NCBI GenBank assembly: GCA_016933215.1
Contig: JAFGBH010000021.1
Coordinates: 1-46,629, forward strand
Origin: Deltaproteobacteria bacterium
GTDB lineage: Bacteria > Desulfobacterota > Syntrophia > Syntrophales > UBA2210
Length of the DNA: 46,629 bases
Direction: 5' to 3'
A program made the translations under genes and the position numbers. This document shows positions 16,532-30,420 of this stretch, one piece after another (position 1 is the stretch's first letter; every line of letters starts with the position of its first letter). A model generated the notes under the pieces. The model had not been told where the DNA came from and searched no databases. It was given only the letters and a program-made list of their open reading frames with translations.

Positions 16532-19500
16532 GTGGAAGATATTTATGGTTTTTTCGAGAAGCCAAAGGATCCAATAAAATTTAATGCCGTTCGGTTATCA
16601 ATGGCCTCGCCGGAGAGGGTGCTTGCCTGGTCTCAGGGAGAGGTAAAGAAACCGGAGACGATAAATTACAGGACCTTCAAACCGGAAAGGGACGGGCTCT
16701 TTTGCGCAAAGATATTTGGTCCCGTCAAGGATTATGAGTGTCTTTGCGGCAGATACAAGAGGATGAAGCACCGCGGCATGGTCTGTGAGAAGTGCGGTGT
16801 TGAGGTTATTCAGTCAAAGGTTAGAAGGGAAAGAATGGGGCATATCGTGCTGGCGGCACCGGTGGCCCATATATGGTTCTTGAAGAGTCTTCCAAGCAGG
16901 ATAGGCAACATTCTGGACCTCACACTGAAGCAGCTTGAACGGGTATTGTATTTTGAGTCCTGGATAGTCTTGGATCCGAAAAAGACACCGTTGAAAAAGA
17001 AGGATCTCATTTCCGAAGAGGATTATCTGCAACTGAGGGAAGAGTATGATCCAGATGATTTCGAGATCGGTATCGGTGCCGAGGCCATACGGAAACTTCT
17101 TGAGGAGGTCGACCTGGATGAACTGGACACGGAACTCAGGACCGAGCTGAAAGATGCCACATCGGAGACGAAGAGGAAGAAGCTCGTGAAGAGACTGAAG
17201 GTCGTCGAGACGCTTCAGAAATCGGGCAATAAGGCCGAATGGATGGTCCTCACCGTTCTGCCGGTGATACCGCCCGATCTGAGACCTCTGGTTCCGCTTG
17301 ATGGGGGGCGTTTTGCCACATCCGATCTTAACGATCTCTACCGAAGGGTCATTAACAGGAATAATCGCCTGAAACGACTTCTGGAGTTGAACGCACCGGA
17401 GATCATCATACGAAACGAAAAGCGAATGCTTCAGGAAGCAGTTGACGTCCTCTTCGATAACGGCAGGCGCGGTCGTGCCGTAACGGGTTCGAATAAGAGA
17501 CCCTTGCGCTCCCTTTCAGACATGCTCAAGGGGAAGCAGGGAAGGTTCAGGCAGAATCTTCTCGGCAAGCGGGTCGATTATTCCGGGCGATCGGTTATTA
17601 CGGTGGGCCCCGATCTGAGATTGCATCAGTGCGGCCTTCCCAAAAAGATGGCCCTCGAGCTCTTTAAGCCCTTTATCTACAACAGGCTTGAGGCGAAGGG
17701 CTATGTCACGACGGTAAAGAGTGCCAAGAAAATGGTAGAAAGAGAGGCCCCGGAAGTATGGGATGCCCTCGATGAGGTTGTCCGTGAGTATCCCATTCTG
17801 CTGAACAGGGCGCCGACGCTCCACAGACTTGGTATTCAGTCGTTTGAACCGGTCCTCATTGAAGGCAAGGCAATTCAGCTTCATCCCCTTGTCTGTGCGG
17901 CCTTTAACGCGGATTTTGACGGCGATCAGATGGCGGTCCATGTGCCGCTCTCCATCGAGGCTCAGGTCGAGGCGCGGTGTCTTATCATGTCGACGAATAA
18001 CATACTGTCGCCGGCAAATGGAAAACCGATCATTATTCCGAGTCAGGATATTGTGCTCGGGATATATTATATGACCCGGTCGAAGGAGTATGCCCCAGGC
18101 GAAGGAATGGTCTTTTCGGGTCCCGATGAAGTGCGATATGCCTTCGATGCGGGTGTCGCCGGTCTGCATGCCAAGATAAAAGTCAGAATTAATGATGAAC
18201 TGGTCGATACCACCGTGGGCAGAATATTACTCTATGAGATTATTCCCACGGAGATCCCCTTTGATTTTTTAAACAAGGTCATGAATAAGAAGGAACTTGC
18301 CAATCTGGTAGACTATAGCTACCGGACCCTGGGAGCCAAGGCGACGGTTATATTGGCGGATCGCCTCAAGGACCTCGGGTTCAAACACGCCACAAACTCG
18401 GGCATGTCGATTTGCGTTGACGATATGAAGATTCCCGCTGGCAAGGATATGATTGTCGATAGAGCCCAGAACGATGTGATGGAAATTCAGAAACAGTATA
18501 TGGAAGGGCTTATCACCGACGGGGAGCGTTACAATAAGGTTATTGACATCTGGGCCCATGCGACCGAGAAGGTTGCCGACGAGATGCTGAGAGATATCGG
18601 AACGGAAGAAACAGAGAGAGAAGACGGCACCAAGGAAATGGTGGAGAGCTTCAATTCGATTTATATGATGGCAGATTCAGGTGCTCGCGGAAGTGCGGCC
18701 CAGACAAGGCAGCTTGCGGGAATGAGGGGTCTCATGGCCAAGCCCTCGGGTGAGATTATTGAAACACCGATTACGGCCAATTTCAGGGAAGGACTTACGG
18801 TGCTTCAGTATTTTATTTCCACACATGGTGCCAGGAAGGGACTTGCCGATACGGCCCTTAAAACGGCAAACTCCGGTTATCTGACTCGAAGGCTTGTCGA
18901 TGTGTCCCAGGATTGTATTATCACGGAAGAGGATTGCGGCACGATTGATGGAATTCACGTTTCCGCCCTTGTTGAAGGTGGTGAAATAATAGAACCGGCG
19001 GGTGAGCGTGTTCTCGGAAGAGTTGCCCTTGAGGATATTACAGACCCCTTTACGGGCGAGGTTTTGGTACCGGCGAATCAGGAAATAGATGAGGCGCTGG
19101 CGGAAAAGATCGACAAGGCAGGCCTGGAAAGGGTGCTGATTCGATCTGGTCTTACCTGTAAATCAAAACATGGCGTCTGTGCAAAGTGTTATGGAAGGGA
19201 CCTGGCGCATGGCCATCTTGTAAACATTGGGGAAGCTGTGGGTATTATCGCCGCCCAGTCCATCGGTGAACCGGGTACTCAGCTGACGATGAGGACTTTC
19301 CATATCGGCGGTACGGCAAAGTTTGAAGAACACTCCACGCTCGACTCACGTCACGACGGGACGATCAGGTTTGTAAACCTCCATGTCGAAAAGGACAGTA
19401 TCGGAAACGATGTGGTCATGACCAGGAATGGAGAGATCCACGTCTTGGACGAAGAGGGAAGGAACCGTGGTAAATATCCGCTTCCCTATGGTGCCCATTT

Positions 19501-20680
19501 AAAGATGGCCGATAAAGAGGAAGTAAAAAAAGGCGACCTCATTGCCGAATGGGATCCCTACTCCATTCCCATACTTTGCGAGATTGACGGCACGCTTAAG
19601 TTCGGTGACGTTGTTGAGGGAAAGACCATGCAGGAGCAGGTGGATGAGGTGACCGGTCTTTCCAGAAAAGTGATCGTCGAATACAGGACCCTGGATTTAC
19701 GTCCACGAGTTTCAATAAAAGACAAGGATGGTAAGACGGCGAAGGTTCCCGGTTCAAGTACCATCGCACGGCATCTCTTGCCTGTGGGGGCAAATATCGT
19801 CGTTTCCGAGGGCGATTTCATCAAGGCGGGAGATATTATCGCAAAGATTCCGCGAGAGACGACAAAGACGAAGGATATTACCGGTGGTCTTCCCCGGGTG
19901 GCGGAACTCTTTGAGGCACGAAAACCGAAGGAATACGCCGTCATATCAGAGATAGACGGTTCGGTGGAATACGGAGACGATGTCAAAGGAAAGAGACGGC
20001 TGGTTATTACTCCCGAAGTCGGTGACCCCAAGGAGTATCTCATACCGAAGGGAAAACACATCAGCGTTCAGGAAGGCGACAGGGTCACAGCCGGTCAGTC
20101 GCTTATGGATGGGGCAAGTAACCCCCACGATATCCTGAGCATTAAGGGAGAAAAAGAGCTGGCCCGATATCTTGTTGATGAAGTACAGGAAGTATACCGG
20201 CTTCAGGGAGTCAAGATTAACGACAAGCATATAGAGATAATCGTCCGTCAGATGTTACGGAAGGTAAAGGTGACGGATCCCGGTGATACAACCTTTCTCA
20301 CGGAAGAGTCGGTTGATAAGATTGTCTTTCAGGAGCAAAATGAGGCGGCCATAGAACGGGGAGACAAACCGGCAACGGGTATTCCCATGCTTTTGGGAAT
20401 TACCAAGGCATCGCTGAGCACGGAAAGTTTCATCTCTGCTGCGTCCTTCCAGGAAACAACCCGTGTCCTGACGGAGGCCGCGATGGCTGGAAGGGTTGAT
20501 TATTTAAGGGGGTTGAAGGAAAATGTAATCATGGGGAGGCTCATTCCGGCAGGTACGGGACTTTCCATGTATAAGAAGCTCGGAATATCTGTTGAGGATG
20601 ATGGTGAGCCGATACCTAAAGGCAAGCAAATAAGTGAACAAAATGATGAGAAAAGCCTTGACAGAGAAGCCGCGAATTGA
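16532..20680 (+). CDS. rpoC: DNA-directed RNA polymerase subunit beta'
   Basis: The 1382-residue subunit carries the catalytic NADFDGDQM motif (459-467; Asp461, 463 and 465 bind Mg). An N-terminal zinc site ([20 protein letters not shown]) and a second zinc site ([13 protein letters not shown]) are present, together with the trigger-loop region [16 protein letters not shown]. The start is GTG 16532, 9 nt after AAGAGGAG. It lacks the large insertions of E. coli beta'. A possible str-operon promoter overlaps its 3' end (TTGACA at 20658-20663), but its -10 is weak. Confidence 0.99.
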   Translation: MEDIYGFFEKPKDPIKFNAVRLSMASPERVLAWSQGEVKKPETINYRTFKPERDGLFCAKIFGPVKDYECLCGRYKRMKHRGMVCEKCGVEVIQSKVRRERMGHIVLAAPVAHIWFLKSLPSRIGNILDLTLKQLERVLYFESWIVLDPKKTPLKKKDLISEEDYLQLREEYDPDDFEIGIGAEAIRKLLEEVDLDELDTELRTELKDATSETKRKKLVKRLKVVETLQKSGNKAEWMVLTVLPVIPPDLRPLVPLDGGRFATSDLNDLYRRVINRNNRLKRLLELNAPEIIIRNEKRMLQEAVDVLFDNGRRGRAVTGSNKRPLRSLSDMLKGKQGRFRQNLLGKRVDYSGRSVITVGPDLRLHQCGLPKKMALELFKPFIYNRLEAKGYVTTVKSAKKMVEREAPEVWDALDEVVREYPILLNRAPTLHRLGIQSFEPVLIEGKAIQLHPLVCAAFNADFDGDQMAVHVPLSIEAQVEARCLIMSTNNILSPANGKPIIIPSQDIVLGIYYMTRSKEYAPGEGMVFSGPDEVRYAFDAGVAGLHAKIKVRINDELVDTTVGRILLYEIIPTEIPFDFLNKVMNKKELANLVDYSYRTLGAKATVILADRLKDLGFKHATNSGMSICVDDMKIPAGKDMIVDRAQNDVMEIQKQYMEGLITDGERYNKVIDIWAHATEKVADEMLRDIGTEETEREDGTKEMVESFNSIYMMADSGARGSAAQTRQLAGMRGLMAKPSGEIIETPITANFREGLTVLQYFISTHGARKGLADTALKTANSGYLTRRLVDVSQDCIITEEDCGTIDGIHVSALVEGGEIIEPAGERVLGRVALEDITDPFTGEVLVPANQEIDEALAEKIDKAGLERVLIRSGLTCKSKHGVCAKCYGRDLAHGHLVNIGEAVGIIAAQSIGEPGTQLTMRTFHIGGTAKFEEHSTLDSRHDGTIRFVNLHVEKDSIGNDVVMTRNGEIHVLDEEGRNRGKYPLPYGAHLKMADKEEVKKGDLIAEWDPYSIPILCEIDGTLKFGDVVEGKTMQEQVDEVTGLSRKVIVEYRTLDLRPRVSIKDKDGKTAKVPGSSTIARHLLPVGANIVVSEGDFIKAGDIIAKIPRETTKTKDITGGLPRVAELFEARKPKEYAVISEIDGSVEYGDDVKGKRRLVITPEVGDPKEYLIPKGKHISVQEGDRVTAGQSLMDGASNPHDILSIKGEKELARYLVDEVQEVYRLQGVKINDKHIEIIVRQMLRKVKVTDPGDTTFLTEESVDKIVFQEQNEAAIERGDKPATGIPMLLGITKASLSTESFISAASFQETTRVLTEAAMAGRVDYLRGLKENVIMGRLIPAGTGLSMYKKLGISVEDDGEPIPKGKQISEQNDEKSLDREAAN

Positions 20681-20744
20681 TAGACATTCCAATTTCTGCG
20701 CCATAATTTATTGAAGAGAGCGGAACCGGAATTTTGGAGGAATA

Positions 20745-21116
20745 ATGCCGACGATAAATCAGTTGATCCGAAAAGGCAGGACTAAGATAAAGAAAAAGAC
20801 AGCAGCACCGGCTCTTGCCAGTTGTCCGCAGAGAAGAGGGGTCTGTGTCAGGGTATATACGACCACACCAAAGAAGCCGAATTCGGCCTTGAGAAAGGTG
20901 GCGAGGGTCCGTCTTACCAGTGGTTACGAGGTTACCTCGTACATCCCTGGGATAGGACACAACCTTCAGGAGCATTCCGTTGTTCTCGTGAGGGGGGGCA
21001 GGGTAAAGGATCTCCCCGGAGTGAGGTATCACATTGTGAGGGGTACGCTCGATGCCATCGGCGTGCAGGACAGGAAAAAGAGCAGATCGAAATACGGAGC
21101 AAAGAGACCTAAGTAA
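20745..21116 (+). CDS. rpsL: 30S ribosomal protein S12
   Basis: The 123-residue decoding-centre protein has [17 protein letters not shown] and KDLPGVRYH with Lys at the streptomycin-sensitive positions. GGAGG lies 5 nt before the ATG. It heads the str group rpsL-rpsG-fusA-tuf-rpsJ, 64 nt after rpoC, and is followed by rpsG after 14 nt. Confidence 0.99.
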   Translation: MPTINQLIRKGRTKIKKKTAAPALASCPQRRGVCVRVYTTTPKKPNSALRKVARVRLTSGYEVTSYIPGIGHNLQEHSVVLVRGGRVKDLPGVRYHIVRGTLDAIGVQDRKKSRSKYGAKRPK

Positions 21117-21130
21117 GCAAGGATAGCTAT

Positions 21131-21601
21131 ATGCCAAGAAGAAGAGAGGTAGCAAAAAGAAAAGTAGTGCCGGACCCCAAGTACAACAGCGCCTTGGTGG
21201 CAAGATTTATCAATAACCTAATGAAAAAAGGGAAGAAAAGCACTGCCGAATCTATACTCTACGGCTCCTTTGATATCATAGAAGAGAAGATGAAGGAATC
21301 ACCCCTCGATGTCTTTGAGAAGGCTATGAATAATGTAAAGCCTGTCCTTGAGGTCAAATCAAGGCGCGTAGGTGGTGCTACATATCAGGTTCCGACAGAG
21401 GTTTTGCCAAATCGACGTATAGCCTTAGCAATAAGATGGTTAATAAGCTACGCAGGGGCACGTGCCGGGAAGAGCATGAAAGAGAAACTGGCGGCTGAAT
21501 TTATGGATGCAGCAGGAAGCAGAGGTGCCTCCATAAAGAAGAAAGAAGATACGCACAAGATGGCGGAGGCAAATAAGGCCTTTGCCCATTACAGATTTTA
21601 G
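21131..21601 (+). CDS. rpsG: 30S ribosomal protein S7
   Basis: The 156-residue protein begins [20 protein letters not shown] and contains the S7 core ([37 protein letters not shown]). It initiates folding of the 16S 3' major domain and forms part of the E-site. Normal family length; str-operon position between rpsL and fusA. Confidence 0.99.
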   Translation: MPRRREVAKRKVVPDPKYNSALVARFINNLMKKGKKSTAESILYGSFDIIEEKMKESPLDVFEKAMNNVKPVLEVKSRRVGGATYQVPTEVLPNRRIALAIRWLISYAGARAGKSMKEKLAAEFMDAAGSRGASIKKKEDTHKMAEANKAFAHYRF

Positions 21602-21650
21602 CGGTCTTCAATTCTGTCCGCCGGACCCGAATGGCTTAAGGTGAAGTGAC

Positions 21651-23753
<2,103 letters not shown>

Positions 23754-23798
23754 TAATAAAACCGATTATCCATTTTTTGACCAAAGGAGGTAATGGTT

Positions 23799-24992
23799 AT
23801 GGCAAAGAAGAAATTTGAGAGGACAAAGCCGCATCTTAACGTTGGAACAATTGGTCACGTTGACCACGGCAAAACGACGCTCACATCGGCGATCACGAAA
23901 CATCTCGCCATGAAGGGATTAGCCGAATTTATGGCTTTTGACCAGATCGATAACGCTCCCGAAGAGAAGGAACGGGGTGTTACCATAAATATAGCGCATG
24001 TGGAATATCAGACAGAGAAGAGGCACTATGCCCATGTGGATTGCCCGGGCCATGCTGACTATATCAAGAATATGATATCGGGCGCGGCCCATATGGATGG
24101 CACCATTCTTGTTGTTGCCGCATCGGACGGTCCCATGCCGCAGACACGAGAGCACATCCTCCTGGCACGACAGGTTCAGGTACCCTCGGTCGTCGTCTAT
24201 CTGAACAAGGTTGATCTGGTTGATGATCCGGAACTTCTCGACCTTGTCGAGCTCGAGCTCAGGGAACTCCTCACAGAGTATAAATTCCCCGGTGACGATA
24301 TCCCCATAATCAGAGGCTCTGCCTTGAAGGCGCTGGAGAGCGATGATTCCAACTCCGAAGACGTCAAGAGCATCTGGGAACTGATGGAAGCGGTTGATTC
24401 ATATATCCCGGAGCCGGCACGCGATCTTGACAAGCCGTTTTTGATGCCCGTTGGTGATGTCTTCTCCATATCCGGACGCGGTACCGTCGTGACCGGCAGG
24501 ATTGACCGCGGTATCGTTAAGACTGCTGATGAAGTCGAGATAGTCGGAATCAGACCGACATTCAAGACCGTCTGTACGGGTGTTGAAATGTTTCGAAAGA
24601 CCCTTGACGAAGGACGAGCCGGTGATGATGTCGGATTACTTCTCAGGGGTGTGAAGCGCGAGGATGTTGAAAGAGGGCAGGTTGTGGCGAAACCGGGTTC
24701 CATTACGCCCCATACGAAATTTAAGGCCCAGGTATACGTCCTGACGAAAGAAGAGGGCGGGAGACATACCCCCTTCTTTAACGGATATCGTCCCCAGTTC
24801 TATTTCAGAACAACTGACGTGACGGGTATCTGTACGCTTCCTGAAGGAATAGAGATGGTAATGCCCGGCGACAACGTGGAGATGGAAGGGGAGCTTATAA
24901 CCCCTATAGCAATGGAAGACCAGCTCAGATTCGCTATCCGTGAGGGTGGCAGAACGGTCGGAGCCGGTGTCATAAGCCAGATTATAGAGTAG
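23799..24992 (+). CDS. tuf: Translation elongation factor Tu
   Basis: The 397-residue protein begins [28 protein letters not shown]. It has P-loop GHVDHGKT, switch [14 protein letters not shown] and the SAL base-recognition motif (GSALKAL), then domains II and III. ATG 23799 has AAAGGAGG 8 nt upstream; ATG 23793 is only 2 nt from it and is rejected. It is the only tuf in the window: the second locus next to tRNA-Thr is empty. Confidence 0.98.
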   Translation: MAKKKFERTKPHLNVGTIGHVDHGKTTLTSAITKHLAMKGLAEFMAFDQIDNAPEEKERGVTINIAHVEYQTEKRHYAHVDCPGHADYIKNMISGAAHMDGTILVVAASDGPMPQTREHILLARQVQVPSVVVYLNKVDLVDDPELLDLVELELRELLTEYKFPGDDIPIIRGSALKALESDDSNSEDVKSIWELMEAVDSYIPEPARDLDKPFLMPVGDVFSISGRGTVVTGRIDRGIVKTADEVEIVGIRPTFKTVCTGVEMFRKTLDEGRAGDDVGLLLRGVKREDVERGQVVAKPGSITPHTKFKAQVYVLTKEEGGRHTPFFNGYRPQFYFRTTDVTGICTLPEGIEMVMPGDNVEMEGELITPIAMEDQLRFAIREGGRTVGAGVISQIIE

Positions 24993-24996
24993 AAAA

Positions 24997-25305
24997 ATGG
25001 AAAATCAGAAAATAAGAATTCGCCTCAAGGCGTATGATTACAAACTGCTCGATCGATCCGCTCAGGATATTGTGGAAACGGCGAAGAGAACCGGGGCACG
25101 TGTTGCCGGTCCTATCCCCCTTCCGACGGTGATAAACAAATACTGTGTCAACAGGTCGCCGCATGTTGACAAGAAGTCAAGGGAACAGTTTGAAATCAGA
25201 ACCCATAAGAGGCTGATAGACATAATCGAGCCGACACAGGCAACCGTAGACACGCTCATGAAGCTGGACCTGTCGGCCGGCGTCGATGTCGAGATAAAAC
25301 TATAG
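24997..25305 (+). CDS. rpsJ: 30S ribosomal protein S10 / NusE
   Basis: The 102-residue protein matches S10 ([40 protein letters not shown]). Besides its 30S role it binds NusB and the NusG KOW domain. It starts 4 nt after tuf with no clear ribosome site of its own, so coupled translation is likely. A strong terminator-like hairpin follows immediately, separating it from rplC. Confidence 0.98.
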   Translation: MENQKIRIRLKAYDYKLLDRSAQDIVETAKRTGARVAGPIPLPTVINKYCVNRSPHVDKKSREQFEIRTHKRLIDIIEPTQATVDTLMKLDLSAGVDVEIKL

Positions 25306-25318
25306 GTAGGCGGAAAGT

Positions 25319-25358
25319 GAGGAGAAGGTTTCTCAAATAAACTTTCTCCTCCTTTTTT
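25319..25358 (+). terminator. Strong terminator or attenuator between rpsJ and rplC
   Basis: A 13-bp stem pairs GAGGAGAAGGTTT (25319-25331) with AAACTTTCTCCTC (25339-25351; one G-T pair) around a 7-nt loop. A C and six T follow (25353-25358). By appearance it is the best intrinsic terminator of the ribosomal block. Because ten S10-operon genes follow with no obvious new promoter, it may act as a regulated attenuator. Confidence 0.85.
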
Positions 25359-25386
25359 GTCGGGAAAGTACTGGATAGAAGTTGTC

Positions 25387-26016
25387 ATGGAAAGAGGACT
25401 GATAGGTAGAAAATTAGGTATGACCCAGATATTCTGGGAAGACGGTTCCGTGATTCCCGTTACCGTTATCGAAGCCGGACCATGCGTGGTTATACAGAAG
25501 AAGACGGTCGAAACGGATGGATATAATGCGGTGCAGCTGGGTTTCGAAAGGGCAAAAGAAAAAAAGGTAACCAAGCCTCTTAAAGGACACTTCAACAGGG
25601 CCGATAAGGGGTTCTTCCGGATACTCAGGGAATTCAGGGTAGGGTCGCCCGAAAGTTACGAAGTAGGTCAGGAAATGAAGGCCGATCTCTATAATGTGGG
25701 TGACTATGTCGATGTAATAGGCACGACCAGAGGACGGGGTTTCGCGGGGGTTGTAAAGCGCTACGGCTTTAAGGGCGGTAGGGCAACTCATGGTTCTATG
25801 TTCCATCGGGCGCCCGGTTCTGTAGGCTCGAGTGCGTATCCGTCGCACGTGTTCAAAGGCAAAAGGCTTCCGGGCCACATGGGATCTGAGAGACAGACAG
25901 TACAGAATCTCCTGGTGCTCGGTGTGAGGGCGGAAAGCAATCAGATCCTTGTAAAGGGATCCATTCCGGGAAGTAAGAACAGCATCGTCCTTATAAAGGA
26001 CGCTATAAAAATGTAA
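25387..26016 (+). CDS. rplC: 50S ribosomal protein L3
   Basis: The 209-residue protein has L3 features: GLIGRKLGMTQIFWEDGSVIPVTVIEAGPC at the start and the extended loop GGRATHGSMFHRAPGSVGSSAYPSHVFKGKRLPGHMG reaching the peptidyl-transferase centre. ATG 25387 is chosen from family alignment; an in-frame TTG at 25357 lies in the terminator T-run. The ribosome site is weak. First gene after the rpsJ hairpin. Confidence 0.97.
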   Translation: MERGLIGRKLGMTQIFWEDGSVIPVTVIEAGPCVVIQKKTVETDGYNAVQLGFERAKEKKVTKPLKGHFNRADKGFFRILREFRVGSPESYEVGQEMKADLYNVGDYVDVIGTTRGRGFAGVVKRYGFKGGRATHGSMFHRAPGSVGSSAYPSHVFKGKRLPGHMGSERQTVQNLLVLGVRAESNQILVKGSIPGSKNSIVLIKDAIKM

Positions 26017-26035
26017 GGGTATTAAGTGGTCAAAA

Positions 26036-26659
26036 ATGTCGGTTCTGAATGTATACGATATAGAAAAAAATAAAGTTGCTGAGCTGGAAGTGAATGATCT
26101 TGTTTTTGGTGCGCCCATTAATGAAAACGTTCTCTATGAAGTCGTCAAGATGCAGATGGCGGCGAGGAGAAGCGGAACAGCATCGACAAAAGGTCGGAGC
26201 GAAGTAAGGGGCGGCGGCAGAAAGCCTTGGCGTCAAAAGGGAACGGGGAGAGCGAGAGCCGGTACGATACGATCCCCTCTCTGGAGAGGCGGCGGCATCG
26301 TCTTTGGGCCGAAGCCGAGGAGCTATTCCTTCAAGCCCCCGAAGAAGGTGAGAAAAGCGGCACTGATATCTGCGCTCAGCCTCAAGGTCAAGGAAGACAA
26401 GATACTGATCCTGAAGGATTTTCCCATGGAGGAGATAAAGACAAAGAAATTCAAAGAGGTTCTCGACAGGTTTGAAATGAAAAGGGCCCTCTTTGTAACA
26501 GATGGGGAGAATCCTGTTCTTGAGAAATCGTCAAGAAACATCAAGGATGTGAAAATGATGCGATCAGAGGGCATCAATGTATATGACCTTTTAAAGTACG
26601 ATTACCTGGTCCTTTTGGAACAGTCCGTAAAAAAGATAGAAGGGGCATTACTGTCATAA
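26036..26659 (+). CDS. rplD: 50S ribosomal protein L4
   Basis: The 207-residue protein has the L4 tunnel loop with [36 protein letters not shown] (about 54-85) and a globular C-terminal domain. In gamma-proteobacteria L4 also autoregulates the S10 operon; whether it does so here is unknown, but the rpsJ-rplC hairpin is a candidate target. Its TAA shares one base with the rplW ATG. Confidence 0.97.
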   Translation: MSVLNVYDIEKNKVAELEVNDLVFGAPINENVLYEVVKMQMAARRSGTASTKGRSEVRGGGRKPWRQKGTGRARAGTIRSPLWRGGGIVFGPKPRSYSFKPPKKVRKAALISALSLKVKEDKILILKDFPMEEIKTKKFKEVLDRFEMKRALFVTDGENPVLEKSSRNIKDVKMMRSEGINVYDLLKYDYLVLLEQSVKKIEGALLS

Positions 26660-26946
26660 TGGATATATATTCAGTCATAAAGAAACCGCTTGTTACGGAG
26701 AAGACCACTATTGCCAGGGATGAGGGCAATAAATACATCTTTGAGGTCGATCGAAGGGCAACGAAAATAGAGATTCGGAATGCCGTGGAGAAGATCTTCA
26801 AGGTAAAAGTCATGACGGTACGTACGATGAACTTTATCGGCAAGAAGAAGAGAATAGGCAGGACCATCGGTAGTAGAAGTGATTGGAAGAAGGCTGTAGT
26901 AACGCTCGCTCCCGGAAGCTCCATAGAAGTATTTGAAGGCGTATAG
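26659..26946 (+). CDS. rplW: 50S ribosomal protein L23
   Basis: The 95-residue protein begins [17 protein letters not shown], the typical L23 opening, and contains [22 protein letters not shown] and the basic loop [11 protein letters not shown]23 sits at the exit of the nascent-peptide tunnel and docks SRP and trigger factor. It overlaps rplD by one base. Confidence 0.97.
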   Translation: MDIYSVIKKPLVTEKTTIARDEGNKYIFEVDRRATKIEIRNAVEKIFKVKVMTVRTMNFIGKKKRIGRTIGSRSDWKKAVVTLAPGSSIEVFEGV

Positions 26947-26964
26947 TAGATAAAGGATTAGACG

Positions 26965-27786
26965 ATGGCGACACGATCATACAAACCAACATCACCGGGC
27001 AGAAGATTTCAGACCTGTTCCACCTTTGAGGAAATTACGAAGAGCGAGCCTGAAAAGAGCCTTCTTAGGCCCCTGAAGAAGTCGGGAGGGCGAAACAATC
27101 TTGGCCGAATGACGAGCAGGCATATCGGGGGTGGACATAAGAGAAAATACAGGATCATAGATTTCAGGCGCGACAAAATGGATATACCTGCAAAGGTTGC
27201 CTCTATCGAATATGATCCCAATCGGTCTTCCCGGATAGCGCTTCTCCATTACGTTGATGGAGAAAAGCGGTATATTCTTGCTCCCATCGGGCTCAACGTG
27301 GGTGACACCGTAATAAGCGCCGAGAAGCCGGATATTAAACCGGGCAATGCGATTCCCCTGAAAAACATACCCCTCGGTTCCCATATTCATAATCTCGAAT
27401 TGAAGATCGGCAGGGGTGGCCAGATGATCAGAAGTGCCGGTTCCTATGGCCAGCTCATGGCAAAGGAAGGGACCTATGCGCAGATACGACTCCCCTCCGG
27501 AGAGGTCAGAAAAGTGCTCGTGGAGTGTAAGGCTACGATCGGGCAGCTCGGGAACACCGATCATGAGAATATCAGCATTGGAAAAGCCGGAAGAACAAGG
27601 TGGCTGGGCAGAAGGCCAAAGGTGCGCGGTGTCGTGATGAATCCCGTAGACCATCCAATGGGAGGAGGAGAAGGCAAATCCTCCGGAGGAAGGCATCCCT
27701 GCACGCCCTGGGGTGTTCCCACCAAGGGATACAAGACGAGAAAAAATAAGAATTCCGATAAATATATTGTGAAGAAGAGAGGTTAG
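26965..27786 (+). CDS. rplB: 50S ribosomal protein L2
   Basis: The 273-residue protein matches L2 end to end. It has [26 protein letters not shown] near the start and the conserved C-terminal [29 protein letters not shown] that contacts the peptidyl-transferase region, including its histidine. It begins 18 nt after rplW and ends 2 nt before rpsS. Confidence 0.99.
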   Translation: MATRSYKPTSPGRRFQTCSTFEEITKSEPEKSLLRPLKKSGGRNNLGRMTSRHIGGGHKRKYRIIDFRRDKMDIPAKVASIEYDPNRSSRIALLHYVDGEKRYILAPIGLNVGDTVISAEKPDIKPGNAIPLKNIPLGSHIHNLELKIGRGGQMIRSAGSYGQLMAKEGTYAQIRLPSGEVRKVLVECKATIGQLGNTDHENISIGKAGRTRWLGRRPKVRGVVMNPVDHPMGGGEGKSSGGRHPCTPWGVPTKGYKTRKNKNSDKYIVKKRG

Positions 27787-27788
27787 GT

Positions 27789-28073
27789 GTGGCTCGTTCA
27801 ATAAAAAAAGGACCCTATATCGAAGATACCCTTCTCAAGAAGGTGAGGAAAGCGGAAGAGACAGGGAACAGGGCTGTTATTAAGACATGGTCTCGCCGTT
27901 CTACCATAATTCCTGAGTTGGTGGGATTAACCTTTGCCGTGCATAACGGTAAAAAATTCATCCCCGTTTACGTGACAGAGGATATGGTTGGGCATAAGCT
28001 CGGTGAGTTCGCCCCGACGAGAACCTTTTACAGCCACGCCGGAGACAGAAAAACAAGACTGAAGAAGAGATAG
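27789..28073 (+). CDS. rpsS: 30S ribosomal protein S19
   Basis: The 94-residue protein matches S19 ([56 protein letters not shown]). It starts with GTG 2 nt after rplB. S19 lies in the 30S head beside S13, whose gene is also in this window. Confidence 0.98.
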   Translation: MARSIKKGPYIEDTLLKKVRKAEETGNRAVIKTWSRRSTIIPELVGLTFAVHNGKKFIPVYVTEDMVGHKLGEFAPTRTFYSHAGDRKTRLKKR

Positions 28074-28084
28074 GCGTAAGACTA

Positions 28085-28417
28085 ATGGAAGCAAAAGCCG
28101 TTCTGAAATATGTTCGTATATCGCCGCAGAAGGCACGATTGGTGGTCGATCTGGTGAGGGGAAAGAAGGTGGGAGATGCGTCGACCATACTCGACTTTAC
28201 CCCGAAGAAGGCTGCCCGTATCGTCAAGAAAGTTTTGAGTTCTGCCGCTGCAAATGCCGCACAGAACCCTAACATTGATGAAAATATCCTCTATGTCAAA
28301 GAGATATTTGTCGGTCAGGGTCCGTCTTTGAAGAGGTGGCGGGCGCGTGCACAGGGAAGGGCAGCAGCCATAAAAAAGAGAACAAGTCATATAACCGTGA
28401 TACTGGATGAACGTTAA
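28085..28417 (+). CDS. rplV: 50S ribosomal protein L22
   Basis: The 110-residue protein has the L22 core ([30 protein letters not shown]) and the beta-hairpin tip that lines the exit tunnel ([25 protein letters not shown]), without macrolide-resistance-like changes obvious by eye. It follows rpsS by 11 nt. Confidence 0.98.
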   Translation: MEAKAVLKYVRISPQKARLVVDLVRGKKVGDASTILDFTPKKAARIVKKVLSSAAANAAQNPNIDENILYVKEIFVGQGPSLKRWRARAQGRAAAIKKRTSHITVILDER

Positions 28418-28437
28418 GATAACGAGGAGGTGAAGAT

Positions 28438-29085
28438 TTGGGCCAGAAAGTAAATCCCATTGGTTTCAGGTTAGGTGTCAACAAGACCTGGGATTCACAG
28501 TGGTTTGCGGAGAGAAATTACAGCAAATTGCTTCATGAGGATATCAAGGCACGAGAATACATTAAGAAGAAATTCTATCATGCAGGGATATCGAAGATAG
28601 AGATAGAACGAGCCGCAGACAAGTCCAAAGTCAATATTTATACCGCCCGCCCGGGGATTATTATAGGGAGGAAGGGATCGGAAATTGAGAAAATCAAGAA
28701 CGATCTCGAAAAAATTATGACGGGCGAGGCTATTATCAATATAATCGAAGTACGGAAACCGGAAATAGATTCCCAACTCGTTGCCGAGAACATCGCACTT
28801 CAGCTTGAAAGAAGGGTGAGTTTCAGACGGGCTATGAAACGAGGAGTAACGTCAGCACTGAAATTTGGTGCCCAGGGTATCAGGGTTTCATGTGCGGGAA
28901 GACTGGGCGGAGCTGAGATGGCGAGAAGGGAGTGGTACCGAGAGGGAAGAGTTCCTCTTCACACCCTGAGGGCTGACATAGACTACGGTTTTGCCGAGGC
29001 CCATACGACCTATGGTGTTATCGGGGTTAAGGTCATCGTATTCCATGGGGAGGTTTTGCCCGACCGGAAGAGCGAAAGTCTGTAA
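28438..29085 (+). CDS. rpsC: 30S ribosomal protein S3
   Basis: The 215-residue protein begins [13 protein letters not shown] from a TTG codon, 7 nt after GAGGTGA. It has the KH-domain segment [14 protein letters not shown] (about 77-90) and the C-terminal [22 protein letters not shown] motif. S3 forms part of the mRNA entry channel. A 70-nt gap, longer than most here, separates it from rplP. Confidence 0.98.
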   Translation: MGQKVNPIGFRLGVNKTWDSQWFAERNYSKLLHEDIKAREYIKKKFYHAGISKIEIERAADKSKVNIYTARPGIIIGRKGSEIEKIKNDLEKIMTGEAIINIIEVRKPEIDSQLVAENIALQLERRVSFRRAMKRGVTSALKFGAQGIRVSCAGRLGGAEMARREWYREGRVPLHTLRADIDYGFAEAHTTYGVIGVKVIVFHGEVLPDRKSESL

Positions 29086-29155
29086 CGATAGGTATGGCAA
29101 TTTCCGATTCAACGATCGTCGATTGCATGAGGGATTAAAGATAGGATTGTAGATT

Positions 29156-29578
29156 ATGTTATCTCCAAAAAGATTCAAATACAGGAAGTTGCAAAAAGGC
29201 CGAATCGGCGGAACGGCCCAGAAGGGCAATAAGATCGACTTCGGTGAATGTGGACTTCAGGCAATGGAGCCGGGTCGCATAACTGCACGGCAGATTGAAT
29301 CAGCCCGTATCGCGATTACCCGTCATGTGAAACGAGGCGGCAAGATATGGATACGAATATTTCCCCACAAGTCAGTGACGAAGAAACCGGCGGAAACCAG
29401 GATGGGAAAAGGAAAAGGGTCTCCTGAAGAATGGGTTGCGGTAGTCAGAAAGGGCACCATTCTCTATGAAATAGAAGGGGTCTCAAGGGATGTTGCACGC
29501 GAGGCCATGAGATTGGCGTCTCAAAAGTTACCAATAGCGACAAAATTCCTTACGAGGGAGATATTTGATGAAAATTAG
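29156..29578 (+). CDS. rplP: 50S ribosomal protein L16
   Basis: The 140-residue protein matches L16 ([54 protein letters not shown]), which helps position A-site tRNA. The motif region where some bacteria hydroxylate Arg is conserved. Its end overlaps the start of rpmC by 11 nt. Confidence 0.98.
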   Translation: MLSPKRFKYRKLQKGRIGGTAQKGNKIDFGECGLQAMEPGRITARQIESARIAITRHVKRGGKIWIRIFPHKSVTKKPAETRMGKGKGSPEEWVAVVRKGTILYEIEGVSRDVAREAMRLASQKLPIATKFLTREIFDEN

Positions 29579-29756
29579 TGAAATCAAAGATCTCAGCACG
29601 GATGAGCTGAAACAGAAAGAGAAGAGTCTTGCTGAAGAGCTTTTTAATCTTCGGTTCAGGTTTGCGACGGGGCAGTTGGATTCCTCTGCTGCCATGAAAA
29701 ATGTAAAAAAAGACATTGCCCGGATAAAGACCGTTCTCAGGGAAAAGGGGGTTTAA
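29568..29756 (+). CDS. rpmC: 50S ribosomal protein L29
   Basis: The 62-residue helical protein has the L29 features [26 protein letters not shown] and a C-terminal [17 protein letters not shown] 29568 is used (GAGGGAG 7 nt upstream); a TTG one codon earlier is possible. It overlaps rplP by 11 nt, indicating coupling. Confidence 0.97.
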   Translation: MKISEIKDLSTDELKQKEKSLAEELFNLRFRFATGQLDSSAAMKNVKKDIARIKTVLREKGV

Positions 29757-29765
29757 TAATCTTCC

Positions 29766-30023
29766 ATGGATAGTAGGGGTAAGAAAAGAACCATGCAGGG
29801 AGTAGTATTGAGCAACAAGATGGATAAAACGGTGGTTATCTTGACGGAACGGCTTGTCAAGCACCCTCGATTCCATAAGTATATGAAAAGACATGTAAAA
29901 TATAAGGCTCATGACGAGAATAATATGTGTAATATTGGAGATACGGTTTTGATCGCTGAGTCACGTCCACTGAGCAAAGATAAGCGGTGGAGAGTGCGTG
30001 AAATAATAGAGAGGGCTAAGTAA
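29766..30023 (+). CDS. rpsQ: 30S ribosomal protein S17
   Basis: The 85-residue OB-fold protein matches S17 ([55 protein letters not shown]). It begins 9 nt after rpmC and belongs to the rplP-rpmC-rpsQ trio conserved in this operon. Confidence 0.98.
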   Translation: MDSRGKKRTMQGVVLSNKMDKTVVILTERLVKHPRFHKYMKRHVKYKAHDENNMCNIGDTVLIAESRPLSKDKRWRVREIIERAK

Positions 30024-30050
30024 GAGGATTACTGTAGCGGGGTTTTAGTT

Positions 30051-30419
30051 ATGATACAGATGCAAACCTTTTTGAATGTGGCGGACAACTCTGGAGCTAA
30101 AAAGGTCTGTTGTGTAAAGGTTCTTGGTGGGTCCAAGAAGAGATATGCACGTGTCGGAGACGTGATTGTGGTTTCCGTTAAAGAGGCTGTCCCCAACTCA
30201 AAGGTGAAAAAGGGGGATGTTCTGAAGGCCGTGGTGGTGAGAACCAAGAAGGAAATTGGCAGAACCGACGGCACATATCTTAGATTTGACGATAATTCTG
30301 CCGTGTTGATAAACGATACGCTTGAACCTCTCGGAACAAGAATATTCGGCCCGGTGGCGCGTGAGTTGAGGGCAAAGCAGTTTATGAAGATAGTCTCTCT
30401 TGCCCCCGAGGTTTTATAA
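30051..30419 (+). CDS. rplN: 50S ribosomal protein L14
   Basis: The 122-residue protein is a canonical L14 ([56 protein letters not shown]). It lies at the subunit interface and binds RsfS in other bacteria. Start ATG 30051 follows GGGG by 9 nt; the gene begins the spc-type portion of the cluster. Confidence 0.99.
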   Translation: MIQMQTFLNVADNSGAKKVCCVKVLGGSKKRYARVGDVIVVSVKEAVPNSKVKKGDVLKAVVVRTKKEIGRTDGTYLRFDDNSAVLINDTLEPLGTRIFGPVARELRAKQFMKIVSLAPEVL

Positions 30420-30420
30420 G

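Noticed and set aside
20658-20686. Promoter for the str group overlapping the rpoC end
   Set aside because: TTGACA is perfect but the -10 at 17 nt (TAGACA) is poor; not strong enough to list as a feature.
26992-27801. 269-codon minus-strand frame
   Set aside because: It is an antisense shadow of rplB, favoured by codon bias.
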